64,000 nt of DNA, from NCBI RefSeq assembly GCF_001949145.1, contig NW_019091424.1, forward strand, positions 1,139,069 to 1,203,068. The letters run 5' to 3'. Positions 24,584 to 56,100 of this stretch are shown here, in pieces. Within the stretch, counting starts at the first letter, position 1, and every line of letters begins with the position of its first letter. This stretch comes from Acanthaster planci (taxonomy: Eukaryota; Echinodermata; Asteroidea; Valvatida; Acanthasteridae). The position numbers and the translations under genes are program-made. The notes beneath the pieces are model-generated. The model did no database searches. It worked only from the letters and a program-made list of their open reading frames with translations, and had not been told where the DNA came from.

Positions 24584-26557
24584 ATGCAGTACGACGACAT
24601 TCTTCGCCGCATCGGCGGTTTTGGCAAGTACCAGAAACGTCTTATGTCTGTCCTGGTTCTCTCCCAGTTACCCGTTGCGTGTCAGTTCATCGCCCAGGTA
24701 TTTTTTGCCGCAAAGACGGACCATTGGTGCGTGGTACCGGAGGAACACGCCCTGAATTGCAGTGGGCTCCAGCTGGACTCGCTTCGTGAGTGTCAGGAGG
24801 CGCAAAAGAACCAGAGTATTCCGTACCGACTGGACGGAGACGGCAACCGGATTTACTCCTCGTGCGAGCGGTACGCGACGACTGATGACAAAGACCCCGG
24901 CAGCGGCTGGGACCTAAACGCCACCGACGTCATCCCCTGCGACGCCGGGTGGGAGTTCGACCGATCACGCTACCAACTGACCATCATTGAGGACTTCAGC
25001 CTGGTGTGTGCCAGGGCGGATTACCCCGGGATTGCTCAGTCCTTCTGGTTTGTCGGCGTACTCCTTGGGTCCCTGGGTTGGGGCTCAGTGGGTGACTGGT
25101 TCGGGAGAAGGAAGACCTTCATCCTCTCTTTTCTTCTGACTACCGTTTCGGCCATTTCGTTAGCTTTCAGTCCAAACTTTGCAGCTTTCGTTATCTTAAC
25201 TGTCACTGTGACAGCTTCTGCGTACGGCGCGTTCCTCATGCTCTTTGTCCTCACGTCAGAGATCGTCGGCCCAAAGAGGCGTGTCTTCGTCGGCACCATG
25301 TTCAATCTCTTCTTCGGAGTTGGTTACATGCTCTTGACTTTGATAGCGTTCCTTCTCAGAGACTGGCGTCACCTACAGTTGGCAATATCTCTTCAGTTTG
25401 TCCTGTGTTTCCCTCTGCTCTTTGTTCTACCTGAGTCCCCGCGTTGGCTCATGTCGAAGAACAGGTTTACTGACGCGATCGTCGTGCTGAGAAAGATCTC
25501 CCACATCAATGGATCCAGCGTTGGGGACACCACCTTCGAGAGCTCTGAAAGAAAACCCGTCGTCGGCCAGCAACGACAGTCCACCACCCAGCTTGACCTC
25601 GTCCGAACACCCAACATCCGGAAGATTACTCTGATTATGTGGTACGATTGGTTCGTCGCTAACATGGTGTATTATGGATTGTCTCTGAGCACGTCCGCCC
25701 TGGGTATAGACGATTACCTGGCCGCCCTCGTGTCTGGTGCCGTGGAAATACCAAGCCTCATCTTGTGCGTGTACTTGATGGAGCGTGTCGGCAGACGTTT
25801 GACCCTAGTTGCCTTTTACATCTCCGGTGGACTGGCCTGCCTCGTCACCATCTTTCTTCCCCTCGGAGCCTGGAGGGCCGGGGTTGCCATGGTAGGCAAA
25901 TTTGCCATCGCGGCGGCCTTCAACCACATCTACGTATACGCCTGTGAGCTGTACCCGACGGTTATCCGGACCATGGGCGTGGGTTCGTCCTCCATGGTGG
26001 CCCGGGTCAGTGGTATCCTCTGTCCCATCATCCTCCTTCTGGGCAAGCATTGGGAGCCCCTCCCGCTCTTTGTCTTCGGTGCTGGCTCCGTCATTGCCGG
26101 GGTTCTCTCTTCGATGCTGCCGGAGACTCTAGGCCGCAACCTGCCCAATACAATCCAGGAAGGGGAGAATTTCCGAGGTGAATGCAAAATATAGGCGAAA
26201 TAAGAATTGCCAAAAATTCCATTCAGATTTTTACCTCGCCTACGCTTTGAAACAGTGGTTTATATATTTCTTCGTATCAGAACTTTTTGTTCATTCGCGA
26301 ACAACCTTAAGAATGTCACTGAAGGCACTGCCGTGTTTGTTCTGTCAGTAATTGTTTCGTTCTGTCTCTCCGCAGCCAGTTCCGGCTTCCCGTCGTGCTG
26401 CAAGAGCGCCCCTCTTCGACAGGATGGTGACTCTGCCCATCCTCCGGCTCATTACGACCTGCTCCCGACAAAGCCTTCTTCTGCAGGTCCACCGGCAGGA
26501 GGCGTCTCGCCCCAACCCACCGGCAACGACTTCCCCACCGTCTCTATGCAAACTTGA
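24584..26557 (+). CDS. SLC22-family organic cation/anion transporter
   Basis: Two exons in my model: 24584-26177 and 26376-26557 (donor GAG|GTGAAT, acceptor CTCTCCGCAG, phase 1), about 591 residues. If the intron is retained, the protein ends at 26194 after 536 residues, which is also a normal length. The start is ATG 24584 (MQYDDILRRIGGFG), the classic SLC22 N-terminus; the frame is open upstream but has no ATG there. Helix 1 spans about residues 21-42, followed by the large cysteine-rich extracellular loop (residues 43-147) ending in CDAGWEFDRS. MFS motif GSVGDWFGRR is at about 167-176, and ESPRWLM (284-290) is the family signature after helix 6. SLC22 proteins exchange organic ions across the plasma membrane; the substrate is not readable. 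Most SLC22 genes have many introns, so this near-single-exon copy may derive from a reverse-transcribed mRNA. Confidence 0.88.
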
Positions 26558-27340
26558 CATTCTTCCACAAGTAAAATCCTGTGGGTCCGAATCAACGTTG
26601 GGCCTCATCAGACCCTCATGAGGAATCGGGCACACCTGACGTAGAGAGTTCTGCTTTCGCTTCATTATCTACATAATGCGTTTGTTACTTTAAAGGGTTT
26701 ACAGCTTGTTTTTATGATACAAGACAGGCGATTCTTTTATCTAAAATCCGACGTACAGTTCTTGTGCAGCGCGCAATTATTGTCGGAGACCAGGCAACCA
26801 AAAATGTATACGTTTTTCCACTGCGATGTTCAATGCACCCAGGCCGGCAACATTTTGGCCTTAAACTTCAAATGACACTTATAACAAAACCATAAATCTG
26901 ATTGAAGTAAAAAACTACCTATGTAATGATAAAGAGTGTCTCTACATGTATGCCCGGTTTTAAAAAATATCGAGCTAGGCACAGCCGGGTTCCTGAGGGA
27001 GCGGAATCCACCCCCCCCCCCCGCGAGAAGGGACGAAATATCCCGGCGCTTTCAGGCTTAATGCACAAATGTCATAAAATTCCAAGATGGCGGCTGCAAG
27101 GGGAAAGTTATGCTCAGTCATTCTATTGAAAGCCGTGTTCGAGGAAGCGTCTTACCAGTACTGTTCCTTTTCCCGCACCCATTACAGAATAAAAACAACC
27201 ACCGGATCAACATCGTTTGCGGAGTCCTCTTGGCCTGCTTTAGTTCCAGTTCCAATCAAAGGAGCCTCTGTTGTTGTCGAGAAAACAGTGCCCTCTCTTG
27301 GTCATCTCAGAGCTCATACACAAATCCGGCGAGAAGAATT

Positions 27341-27462
27341 AGAAGCCATTACTGCGGTGGCACGACAGGTGGTGCGCGCGCGTTACATTCCTCTCCCACC
27401 AATAGGGTGTCGTGACATGCCAAAGTGCGCGTGCAAGTTAAGACATGCGCATGAAGAAGGCT
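27341..27462 (-). repeat. GCGCGC-rich dispersed element, family 2
   Basis: On the minus strand it matches 33100-33225 and 45760-45910: a block starting near GTGCGCGTGCA, a central CACCCTATTGG, a second GCGCGC block, then a form of ACCACCTGTCGTGCC. It is about 120-150 bases with no coding capacity, which suggests a non-autonomous element. Confidence 0.6.
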
Positions 27463-27649
27463 TAGTTCTCTCTTCTTAGTAGCTGACTTATCAGGTTAAC
27501 AAATGTAAGATGCAAAACTCCTGAAATGCTTTTAGAAAATAAATATCAAATGTTAAATAAGTGAGCCAAAAATGTTTCATCTCCACATATTTGTGTGCAT
27601 GTCCTTACTGGTAAGGTAAATTTAAATTAGCATATCGCTCATGATATAG

Positions 27650-27818
27650 ATAATTCACTCTAGTGCGTCTCCAAGAATTTGCAACACGTTGATCAATTAC
27701 AGTGCGCGAAATCTGTTGACCCTTTCCAAACGCGCATTAGGTCGACAAATTTCGCGCGTTGTGATTGGTCAACGCGTTGCTAACTTTTGGAGGCGCACTA
27801 TCGTGAATCACCCGTATT
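27650..27818. mobile_element. Hairpin MITE, family 1
   Basis: The two ends are inverted repeats of each other (TAGTGCGTCTCCAAG on the left, CTTTTGGAGGCGCACTA on the right). The centre carries the shared blocks GCGCGAAAT and GTCGACAAATTTCGCGCG. Relatives are at 35008-35177, 41353-41458, 49534-49705 and 58611-58750. Confidence 0.75.
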
Positions 27819-28404
27819 GACGTTAATATAATTAGGGTGTTCCTCGCGGTTTTTATAAAGTGGTCCAAACTATAACACAGAGGAAAACTTGGCACTGGTT
27901 TTCACATTTGGAACCTGTTGTAGGGATATCGCGTGTTATGATTGTGATTACTTTTGAAACAAAATTACCATTCTATCGGCTCTGACTTTCAGAGCGTGTG
28001 AGCATTCAGGCATGCGCAGGAAGAATGTTACATTTTGTATAACAAGTTCAGTTGGAGGCAGCATACTGTAATAAAACTTGCAGCAAGATTTATTAAATAG
28101 AAAATGTTATTCGCAAATCTTAATTTATCAGACGTGAAAGGGTTTTAGCTTTCTGGAAATGGCCTCAAATACATTTCAAGAAACACTTCTGTACGAATTC
28201 AATGTACTTTACTTGAGTACAAAATGTTTTATGGTAATGCGTAAGCGCCGACATATTTACAAGTTTACTTGCATAGGAAAGTTCATGTCTGACGTATGGG
28301 TTGACCCAGCGCATTCGTTGAAAAAATGGGGTTGTTTGTCGATTTTGGAGCGTTTCCATCTAGCAGTGTAACGTGTTGACTCAACAAAGGAATAAACTCC
28401 AGCT

Positions 28405-28863
28405 ATGAAACTAAATCATTGGCATGCAAATGATCCTTTGTGTCGCAGTAAAATTGGGGAAAATCCCGCGCTCGTATATTGGATGCGAAAATCGCTGAAG
28501 CATGACTCTGTCTTTGTGCAGAATCACCGATGGTTTGCGGGCCACACAGGGCTATCGCTGGCAGACGGGAGTAAAAAAAATACTACTTTTGTGTGGAATG
28601 GCGCAGTCATTTTAAACAGATCTTTTCACTGTAGGAGGAAGTATGTGAGTGGTAAAAAAAAGCTGAATGCAGGCACTAGGTCTATACTCATTCGGGGGAG
28701 TGAGCTGTTTATACACGCCTCTATCAACAAATTGGGAAAATGGCGTCACCACAGAAAAGTTGGATTACTAGAAGTAGAAGACAGGCTGCAACGTTGGATC
28801 GTTTCTCCCCGTGAATTTGTCAACTTTGGTATTTGGAATTTACTTGGAAGGTACAACCAGTGA
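28405..28863 (+). other. Unassigned 152-codon open frame upstream of the kinase gene
   Basis: An ATG-initiated frame of 152 codons ends 79 bases before the first codon of the receptor kinase. The predicted product is basic and resembles nothing I know. There is no signal peptide, no transmembrane segment and no cysteine pattern. It could be chance, a leader region of the kinase transcript, or a small unknown gene. I would not annotate it as a gene without transcript support. Confidence 0.2.
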
Positions 28864-28942
28864 CTGTTAGGTACAAGCTGTGAGGATTTTGTAGAACTTT
28901 TTTTGGCGGTACCAAAGAGATGTGACGTCGGTAACCAGTTTC

Positions 28943-48400
<19,458 letters not shown>

Positions 48401-50888
48401 TGGGCCACGTTGCCAAGAGACAAAAACAAGATCAGCAAGTAGGCTCCCGGGATGAAACCGACACCAGTCTCGCAAAAACAGAGTTGATGAAAAGATTGAC
48501 TCGGAAGCTCGAGGGCATTAAAACAGGTCACGGGTGTTTGCCGTGGGAATTCCGTCAGATGACTGGATCGTAATAACTCGGAAGATGTTTACGCTAAACT
48601 GTACACTCAGCTGATTACTGTCAAAGTTAATGCAAAAGAGAGCGTAACTGCTTAGAATGCTGCTAACCATGTCACTCAGTTTTGTAATAGACTCAGTTAC
48701 ACTGCTTTTAAGTCATTTCAGAATTGTACATCTTTTCTTACGTTTTAAGATATGAATGTACACAAATCAAACAAGTCGAAATTTCAGCCTGCAGCCATGT
48801 TAGAAATGGGCTTCCAGAGCTATGGCTATGTCTATCATCAGCCTGTCCCCACGTATTTCCAATGGAGGGAAGACTTGCCATACAAACATTAAAACAACAG
48901 TAATATCATACACGTAGAACATGTCGCACGCCCTCTGGCGCCGCACTTGGAAGGAGACCAAGCTATAGGAGGAAGTTATTGATTGGTATAAATTGATCTA
49001 ATGGAAACTAATGAAATTTGAAGACAAATCAAAGCCCTGTCTCTGTCAGTGCGATAAAGAGCGAAACTCTTTCTCCTCGATAAAATTCTCTCTAAAGTTC
49101 CGACTTCTCTCTGTACCGAGATTTGCCAAAAAAGTGTAAACGCTGAAATTTCAGGAAAACGGGTTATGCTTGGAGTGAAAGGAAATGACATGATTTGCAA
49201 AGCCTGGATGAACGAAGTTCTTATAATAATTTGTGGATATTTGTTTTTTCTGATTGTACGTGTATAAAAGTCAAAGTATGCTTCTGGACTTTTCATGGAA
49301 GAAACAAATGGATCAGCGCATAACACGTATAACCACGTTGTTGCCAATATTATTTAAATAAACAGCGATCTACCCAGAGTTTGAACTTCCGTGAAATAAG
49401 ACGCTTGAATGTTTTAGGGGTCAGATCACTGTGTATTATTACATAATTTCTGGACATATATATTACTTTTGGGAAAATTGTGTTGATTGTACGCCTAGTC
49501 CGTTAGTGCAGTTTTACTGTAACAGTGTACAATACGGGCGTTTCACAATAGTGCGCCCCCAAGAGTTTGCAACGCGTTGGTCAATCATAATGCGCGAAAT
49601 TTGTCGACCCGATGCGCGTTTGGAAAAGGTCTACAAATTCCGCGCGTTGTGATCGGCCAACGCGTTGCAAACTCTTGGGGGCGCACTATTGTGAATCGCC
49701 CGTGTTGTACTCTTCGAATTCCAAATAGTCCGATATATTTTATACACGTAGAAAATTTGTGTTTAAATGAACTGTTTCGGAATAGTGTGGACACCTGTAA
49801 TCTGCTTCGTCTATTTCAAGTCAGTCTCGACTCATGGTTTCTTTTGCTAAGTTTGCTTGTTTACTTTTTGGAAGATTATTTTTGATGACAAACCTAAAAC
49901 TGTCGCTATATTGCTTCATTCTTTTCCAGGTCCAAAACTACTTTTGTCCAAACAGACATTTTCCAGGCTTATTTCGACCAATGATATCCATACTAAATGT
50001 TAGTAGGCAGTTTTTGGAGTGTGTTGTCTACCTGCAAACTGGATAATTGTTTCTTCGTCTCTCTGTTGTTCACGTGTTTAAACTTTATCCTTCTAAATAA
50101 TTAACTTGTTCCACAGTTCACTGGTATTTTATGTCAAAATCGAATGTATCTAGGTCTTACTAAATTTGGCATGAAGCAATGTATGTCGTACACAGTGAAA
50201 GTTACAGTAATTTTGGATCTGGCTTGCTACCTCTTTTGGTCGACAGGCCTCTCTGCTCGACAGGCCTTTTGGGTCGACAGGTGCGGAAACTGTATTATCT
50301 TTCTGAAATGAGTACTTTTAATGAATGGAATGAGCGAAGAAGAGTGCCACAAGTTACATTCGGATAATTGGAAGAAGGCGGGCGTCTAATGAATGTGGTC
50401 AGTAGGTTCAACGTAATTTTTTCAAATCCTCAGTGCTACTCGACAGTTTGAAAGGAAAAAGACACCGAGCTGGAGTTTTCCACTGCAAGGCAAGAGAAAA
50501 AAAATGCAATTTAAAGAATCTACTCTGAGCCCTGTTCAGGAACAGGACTCGATGTTCCAGTCACGCTCCGCTGTGTCATAAAGATCAACCTATTGTGACC
50601 GATCCTTTCTATTGTAATGATCCGTTCTTGGTCCACAGCTATTTACAATAAACGGTTACATAACTCAGACTAAAAACATCGCAAGAAAGTCGACGTCTGT
50701 TCTTCTTCACGGTTGCGCCAGTCACGTCTGGCTCGACATGGTGGAAATGATACGACTAGTAACAAGTACATCCATTTGATTATTTCCTGTCAAGCTAAGT
50801 GCAAGATAGCGGCACTCTTGTTTCTTTAAGTCGTGTAAATAGCTCCACGAACTAAACGATGTGCTGTTCGACATGATATCGCGGAATA
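48401..50888. other. 3' untranslated region of the kinase gene and intergenic spacer
   Basis: After the kinase stop there is no further gene until 50889. ATTAAA near 48888 and AATAAA near 49357 are candidate polyadenylation signals. The spacer holds a copy of the small repeat at 48805-48875 and a complete hairpin MITE at 49534-49705. Short open frames here overlap those repeats. Confidence 0.5.
49534..49705. mobile_element. Hairpin MITE, family 1, most complete copy
   Basis: An almost perfect palindrome about 170 bases long: left arm ACGGGCGTTTCACAATAGTG, right arm its near inverse ending in CACTATTGTGAATCGCCCGT. The match continues inwards through CAAGAGTTTGCAACGCGTTG and a TTTGTCGACC-type block. 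The outer flanks GTACAATAC and GTGTTGTAC extend the symmetry. No open frame. Such a structure folds into one long hairpin as RNA or single-stranded DNA. Confidence 0.85.
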
Positions 50889-52566
50889 ATGGCCATATCG
50901 AGGGGACCACACATTCCCGTTCTCAACTCTCTCAGCGGTAATCGGATCAGAAATTGGCCCGGCAAACGGCGCTACGGGGCGGCTCAGGGGAAAGCGTCGA
51001 GGCCGGCGCTGTGGAATGTTGTCGGACTTTTCCTGATCGTAGAGAATCTTGTCTTCGTGGGATTTGTGTTCTATGTTTATGACGTTTGCACATGCCGAAC
51101 TTGGGTACCAGGTGAGTGTACTCTTTAGTTACATTTCAAATTTCGCAAAGCAATGAAACGGGGTCGTTGTGGTGACAGGAAGATCTTCGTCATTGAGACC
51201 GATACTGCATCAGAATGTGCAAACTGAACCACGTCTTCCTGGATTTAACTCAACGCAAAAGCGCCCTCAATCTTGTCCCAGAAATGCTTGGTCAATTTGG
51301 AATGTTTAAAAATTACACTTTTCACTTCAAGTAACTCAAAAACGTTTTCACACAGTCTCCATAAATTGAAGAGGAGTTCAGATATAAAGTGATTCTAAGA
51401 AAAATTCATTTCCTGGATCCTTTAAATTTGCCCTCCTTTCAGAAGTGCCACGGTTACGGGAGGTCTTCCCCGACATGGTTGATTGGCCATCGCAGCAGAA
51501 CAAATCAGCAAATGAAGAAAGGCAGCACTTGAGGAGACAGAAAGATTCTCGAGCGGCAAATTTCCTTCACCCAGAACTCTCCATCAAGTATGCAAAAAGT
51601 AAGGAGAGTTCACGTGCTTCTTACGAAGGAGTAGTCTTCAAGGCTGATGATGCTTCACAGGGAGGTCATGTGACCAAACACGCTGGTACAACCCTGTCGA
51701 CCGTTATAAACAGGACTAGAGGTTCCCGCGGACGAAGGAAGTATATGCGCCCTCAGTCCAGGAGGTCAAACGGTGGACTTGGAGGCTGGAAGACCTCAGC
51801 AGACCTACAGTTAAGATCGTTCACCATAATGGTGAGCGCCAACTCGGGCTTTGCCGACTTCACCCAGAACTGGTTGACAAGCCTTCGGGAGATCGGGGTC
51901 ACTTACAACGTCACAATCTTGGTGGAAGATGCAGAGGCGTTCGGTAGTTTCCAGAGGCTCCAAGCTGTCTACCCCGGGTCTCTGAAAATTCTCCTTCAGT
52001 CTGGTGTCAATGGCAGTCACGTCTCTGACGCTGTTGATCACCACAGCGTGACCTACTACAAGCTTATCAACAGGAGGCCTGCGTCGTTACTCCGTCTCCT
52101 CAAAACAGGAGTCGACGTCCTCCTTGCTGACATCGATGCCTTCTGGATCAAAGATCCAATGGCAGTGATTGCTCCGGAGCTCGACCAATACGACGCCTGG
52201 ATTGCTCCGGGCCACTTCCCTAATGTGCCCTGCCCTTGTTTCATGTACTTCAAATCGGGAGCGATGTCTGTTAAATTTGTCCAAGCCTGGGTCGAGTGGC
52301 TGAACCACACTACCAAAGCATACAAAGATGACCAAGAAGCGTTGGCTAGTGTAATAAAGAGCCCTCTTGGGCGCAAAATGCGCCTGAAGTGGTTGGACTT
52401 GGAGCAGTTTCCTGATGGGGATACTTACCGGAGCAGGAAAATGTCGGGAGCGCCACTTGGAGATGTCTTCATATTCCACGCCAACAGAGTCTTAGGGCAC
52501 GACGTCAAAAAATCTCTGATGAAAAGGCATGGATTCTGGAGACTTCAAGAAGCTTTAAGACAATGA
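50889..52566 (+). CDS. Type II membrane glycosyltransferase, nucleotide-diphospho-sugar transferase (PF03407) family
   Basis: Two exons, 50889-51111 and 51443-52566 (donor CCAG|GTGAGT, acceptor CCTTTCAG, phase 1), about 448 residues. Residues 1-40 are a basic cytoplasmic tail, 41-64 a signal-anchor helix (ALWNVVGLFLIVENLVF), and about 65-195 a basic, low-complexity stem. The catalytic domain starts near 200 (SFTIMVSANSGFADFTQNWL). The metal-binding DxD is DID in LLADIDAFWI (about 304-306), followed by PCFMYFKSG and, near the end, the FHANRVLGH segment. These match the family that includes plant rhamnogalacturonan xylosyltransferases and many animal Golgi enzymes. It should act in the Golgi lumen on glycoproteins or glycans; donor and acceptor are unknown. 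It lies 545 bases upstream of IGHMBP2 in the same orientation. Confidence 0.85.
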
Positions 52567-53110
52567 TGAAATCCGTGCTCGTTGAACTTTTCTCTTTATC
52601 GGAAATTTTACCAGTTTTTTAATTAATGAAAATTACTAAAAAATTAAAAAGTTAAAAACATAAACTGTTGAATAATTAACGTTTCATAGCCTTTTAAAAT
52701 TCTCCCTGTGATTTTCCTGCTAGGACAACGATCTGTGCTGGTCAGTTTTTCACGTGTTGTTCTCCTATAATTTTAATCTGTCAAAGTCCAGGCTTTTTAA
52801 AAGTGCACTTTTTTCAAGATGTATGATATAACAAATGTCATAACTCTCTCCGATATAGTTAACTAAACATTGTTTTTCTGTGATGGTTAAAGACGGCAGT
52901 TATTCTAGGCCATGAACATTAAATCGATCAGGAAAAGAAAAATTTCTCTTCGTCCAACTTTTTCCATTGACTTGAACTATTGGTGGCGCTGTTTATCAAA
53001 ATGGCTGCGCCCTCACCAGTGTGAAGTACTGAGTGTGATTGACTTGGAGTTAGTGTCATGACTGTAGAGAATGAGACAAGGGAGAGGAAACCCAGCGTCT
53101 GTTTAAGAAA
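52567..53110. other. Spacer between the glycosyltransferase and IGHMBP2
   Basis: An AT-rich stretch of 544 bases that must hold the 3' end of the glycosyltransferase transcript and the 5' flank of IGHMBP2. No TATA box is convincing. The ATG context of IGHMBP2 is AAGAAAATGG, with A at -3 and G at +4, a good start context. Confidence 0.5.
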
Positions 53111-56100
53111 ATGGCTGTGAGGGAATTTATCAAGAAGCAAAGTGAACTACTGGCTCTTGAGAGAGAAGCAGAAATAGCCGAAACAAGGTAGGGGAATCAT
53201 GGTCCGTTTTTCACATGATTTGTATGATATGCATGTACTAGCCTACATCATGAATTAAGTCACTGTAGGCACATGGCTTGGCCTGTCAAGTGAAGTGTCA
53301 TGCATTATGCATGATACCAATAAAACTCGAAAGTATTCTTTATTTTTTAGTTTTTGAAATCTGTAACGAGGATAGTCCTTTCACTAAGTTTCAGTTTAGC
53401 TGAAAGTTCTTTCCAACATGTTCAAAGGAGCCCTCACATCAAAATTACAAAAACAAATTAGTTTAAAATGAAAGTACAGGTACAAAATACAGAATGCACA
53501 CATTAACTTGAAATTACAAAAAAAAAAATTTTAACACAAACTTACAGAAAAATGCAGAATACTTACAGAAAAAAAAGAAATGAGCTAAACATAGGACCGC
53601 AGGTAGGCCTAGGCCTATTACTAATGAGTATTAGGCCTACAGTTGCACTGATCAGATGCACTGATAAGATAAGTGTTAGCGGGTTAGGGTCTGCTTGTTC
53701 CACACTGATCTTGATCATGTTAATCTTGATCAATCCATCAGCTGATTAGGTGGGTTGTGTTGTCATGTTTGTCAGTGAGGCAAAAATGAATTTGAAGTAT
53801 GAAGCCTTTATGAAACAAACAGGCCCAATATGGATAGGGCTGTGCCGAATAATTGAATATTTGATCAATTATCAAATATTTGAATATAATTTCCAAATCT
53901 GAATATTCAAATGCAAAATTCATAAAATAGTGGGGAAAATTCAGATGAAAAGTGACCAATCTTATGAAATTATTCATTGAACAATTTAAAAGGAATAGAA
54001 ATTTTCAACATTGCAAGAAGTCTTGTTCATTTCTTAAATCTTGAGAAATTGTGGCTGAAGTTACTCCTAGATCTGAGAAGCTATTATAATTGTGTTTGTT
54101 GTCGCAACTGATGTGGTTTGTTCATCAACAATCTGCTGGTCAGAACGACCAAGTATTCTGATATTCGATCGAATTGAAAGTCGAATATTTGAATAGTAAA
54201 TTATGCAAATTGACTCGGCTCTAAATGTAGACTTATTGAAAGAGGTACAAGCCATGGCCTATGATGCTTATTTGGTGTCACTCTGCCCATGGTGAAGTTT
54301 TTAAGTTTGTGGCTGTTTTTATATAGATTCAGTTTCAAATTTATTATTGTCCATGCAAAAATTCACATAGATACTTACTTTCCATTGGCTTGTTACGAAT
54401 TAAAGTGACAGAGTAAGCTATTGCATTCATCAATATTACAATTGCAATCAACAAAACAACAAGATTGCATTTAAAGAGTATAATGGGGAGGGAGTTAGAT
54501 GGTATCAGCAAGTATCTCTCATAAAAATATATGACTACTTTTTGTATCTTTTTATTTACATTGCATTTCACCAGTGCGCTAGCAGAAAATGTACCCCTGA
54601 AGGAATTACAGCGGCGTGGTGTTTGCTTGCTGAAGCTTCATCCAGCCAGCCAATCCACAGGACTTTATGGGAGGACATTAGTTACCTTCGCACCCAGAAA
54701 AGGCCATGGTGATGGCACACTGCCGACGCATAACATCAGTTCAGGTACACCAGATTGCTAGAACTCTGCAGACTTGAACACTTGACCAATGCAGCGTTTA
54801 GTTTGTCTGGGAAGACTTACGTATATACCCTGTGCACAAACCCGTTAGACTGGTCTGAAAAATTTCAAGTGACTTGGACACGGATACCTTGATAGTTTCC
54901 CTGCTCACTTGACTTTTTAGGACACTTTACTGCTTTTAAAATAGCTGATAGTACCTGCAGGAAAAAAAATTGGCATTTGTATATTTCAAGAATATAGCGT
55001 CCTTGCTTCGCAATTGTTTGATTTTGCGGTAAAGTTCGTCCATCTTTCTGCCACTCATAGATCACCTCCACTTTCTAATTCAATTTTTGGAGTATTGCTG
55101 CAAAAAAGGGAAAGTGTAGCCAAAGATTTGTGACAGGATTGACTGATTGGGGTGGAACCCTGTTCACAAATGTCCCTCCCCCACATCACGTATTCATGAT
55201 GAGTTAAGAGCAATGGCTTTTGTTCTTCATCGTCCAATAGGAGACATTGTCGGTGTAAGCCCCTCCCATGGGGGCGGGGCTTCCTCTACTGAGGATCCAT
55301 CTGGCATTGTTTCGAGAGTCACACAGTCGTCAATCACCGTCGCATTCGATCACAAAGACACAGAGGGACCTGTTACCTTCGAGTACGAGGGACTGTACAG
55401 GTTGACTAAACTCGCCAACGATGTCACGTACCGAAGGTTAAAAAGGTGACTGAAATTGTTGGCCAGAGTGGAATGCCATATCAAATCTAGGCTAGGCATC
55501 ATTTTCACACTGAGAAACTCGCCCGTAATCCTTTAGGTTAGTGTGAATTATAGAATCTTTTTGGGTCTGGCATGATTAGGGTTAGTACGTTCTCTGGTAA
55601 AATGACACTTTCGCATGTTGATTATCCCAAATTTGTCATTGCCCGTCTTTGGTAATCATTCACAGGTCCCTTTCAGATCTTGATGCCTGCTCCTCGAGCC
55701 AGGCTCATCATCTGGTCGATGTTTTGTTTGGGGAAGCGGATGTCAGTCCTCCATCCCTGCCTCTACCCCAGCCTCGGCAACCAGCAGGTATCCTTCAATA
55801 TCTTTAAATCTAAAAGTCCTAAGGTGATGATGGAATTTGTGGTGGGGGCAACAGGAGCCGTGTCTTCACCTCCCCCCAAAAGAAGAAGCCGATTTGGGTT
55901 TTTTTTTAAGATAATGAGAGAAAGGTGTTTTTTAATTTACACGTATTTGATTTCCCTCCTTACAAAAGCATGTAAAAACCCTCAAATGTTGCGTCACCCC
56001 TCAGAAAAGCCATAAAAGGTAACTTGAAAAAATTCCAAATTTTTGGCCCCTCTCAAAAAAGTCCCCCCCCCCAAAAAAAAAATTTGGTTTGGACCTCATC

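Larger units (their letters stand above)
26558..28404. other. Intergenic region downstream of the SLC22 gene
   Basis: No supportable gene. It holds the presumed 3' untranslated region of the transporter, a C-run at 27010-27022, and remnants of three short dispersed repeat families (about 27243-27312, 27341-27462 and 27650-27818). The open frames at 27087-27479 run through these repeats and are not credible genes. Confidence 0.5.

Noticed and set aside
27087-27479. 130-codon plus-strand open frame starting MAAARGK
   Set aside because: It passes through two dispersed repeat families (27243-27312 and 27341-27462) and has no domain.
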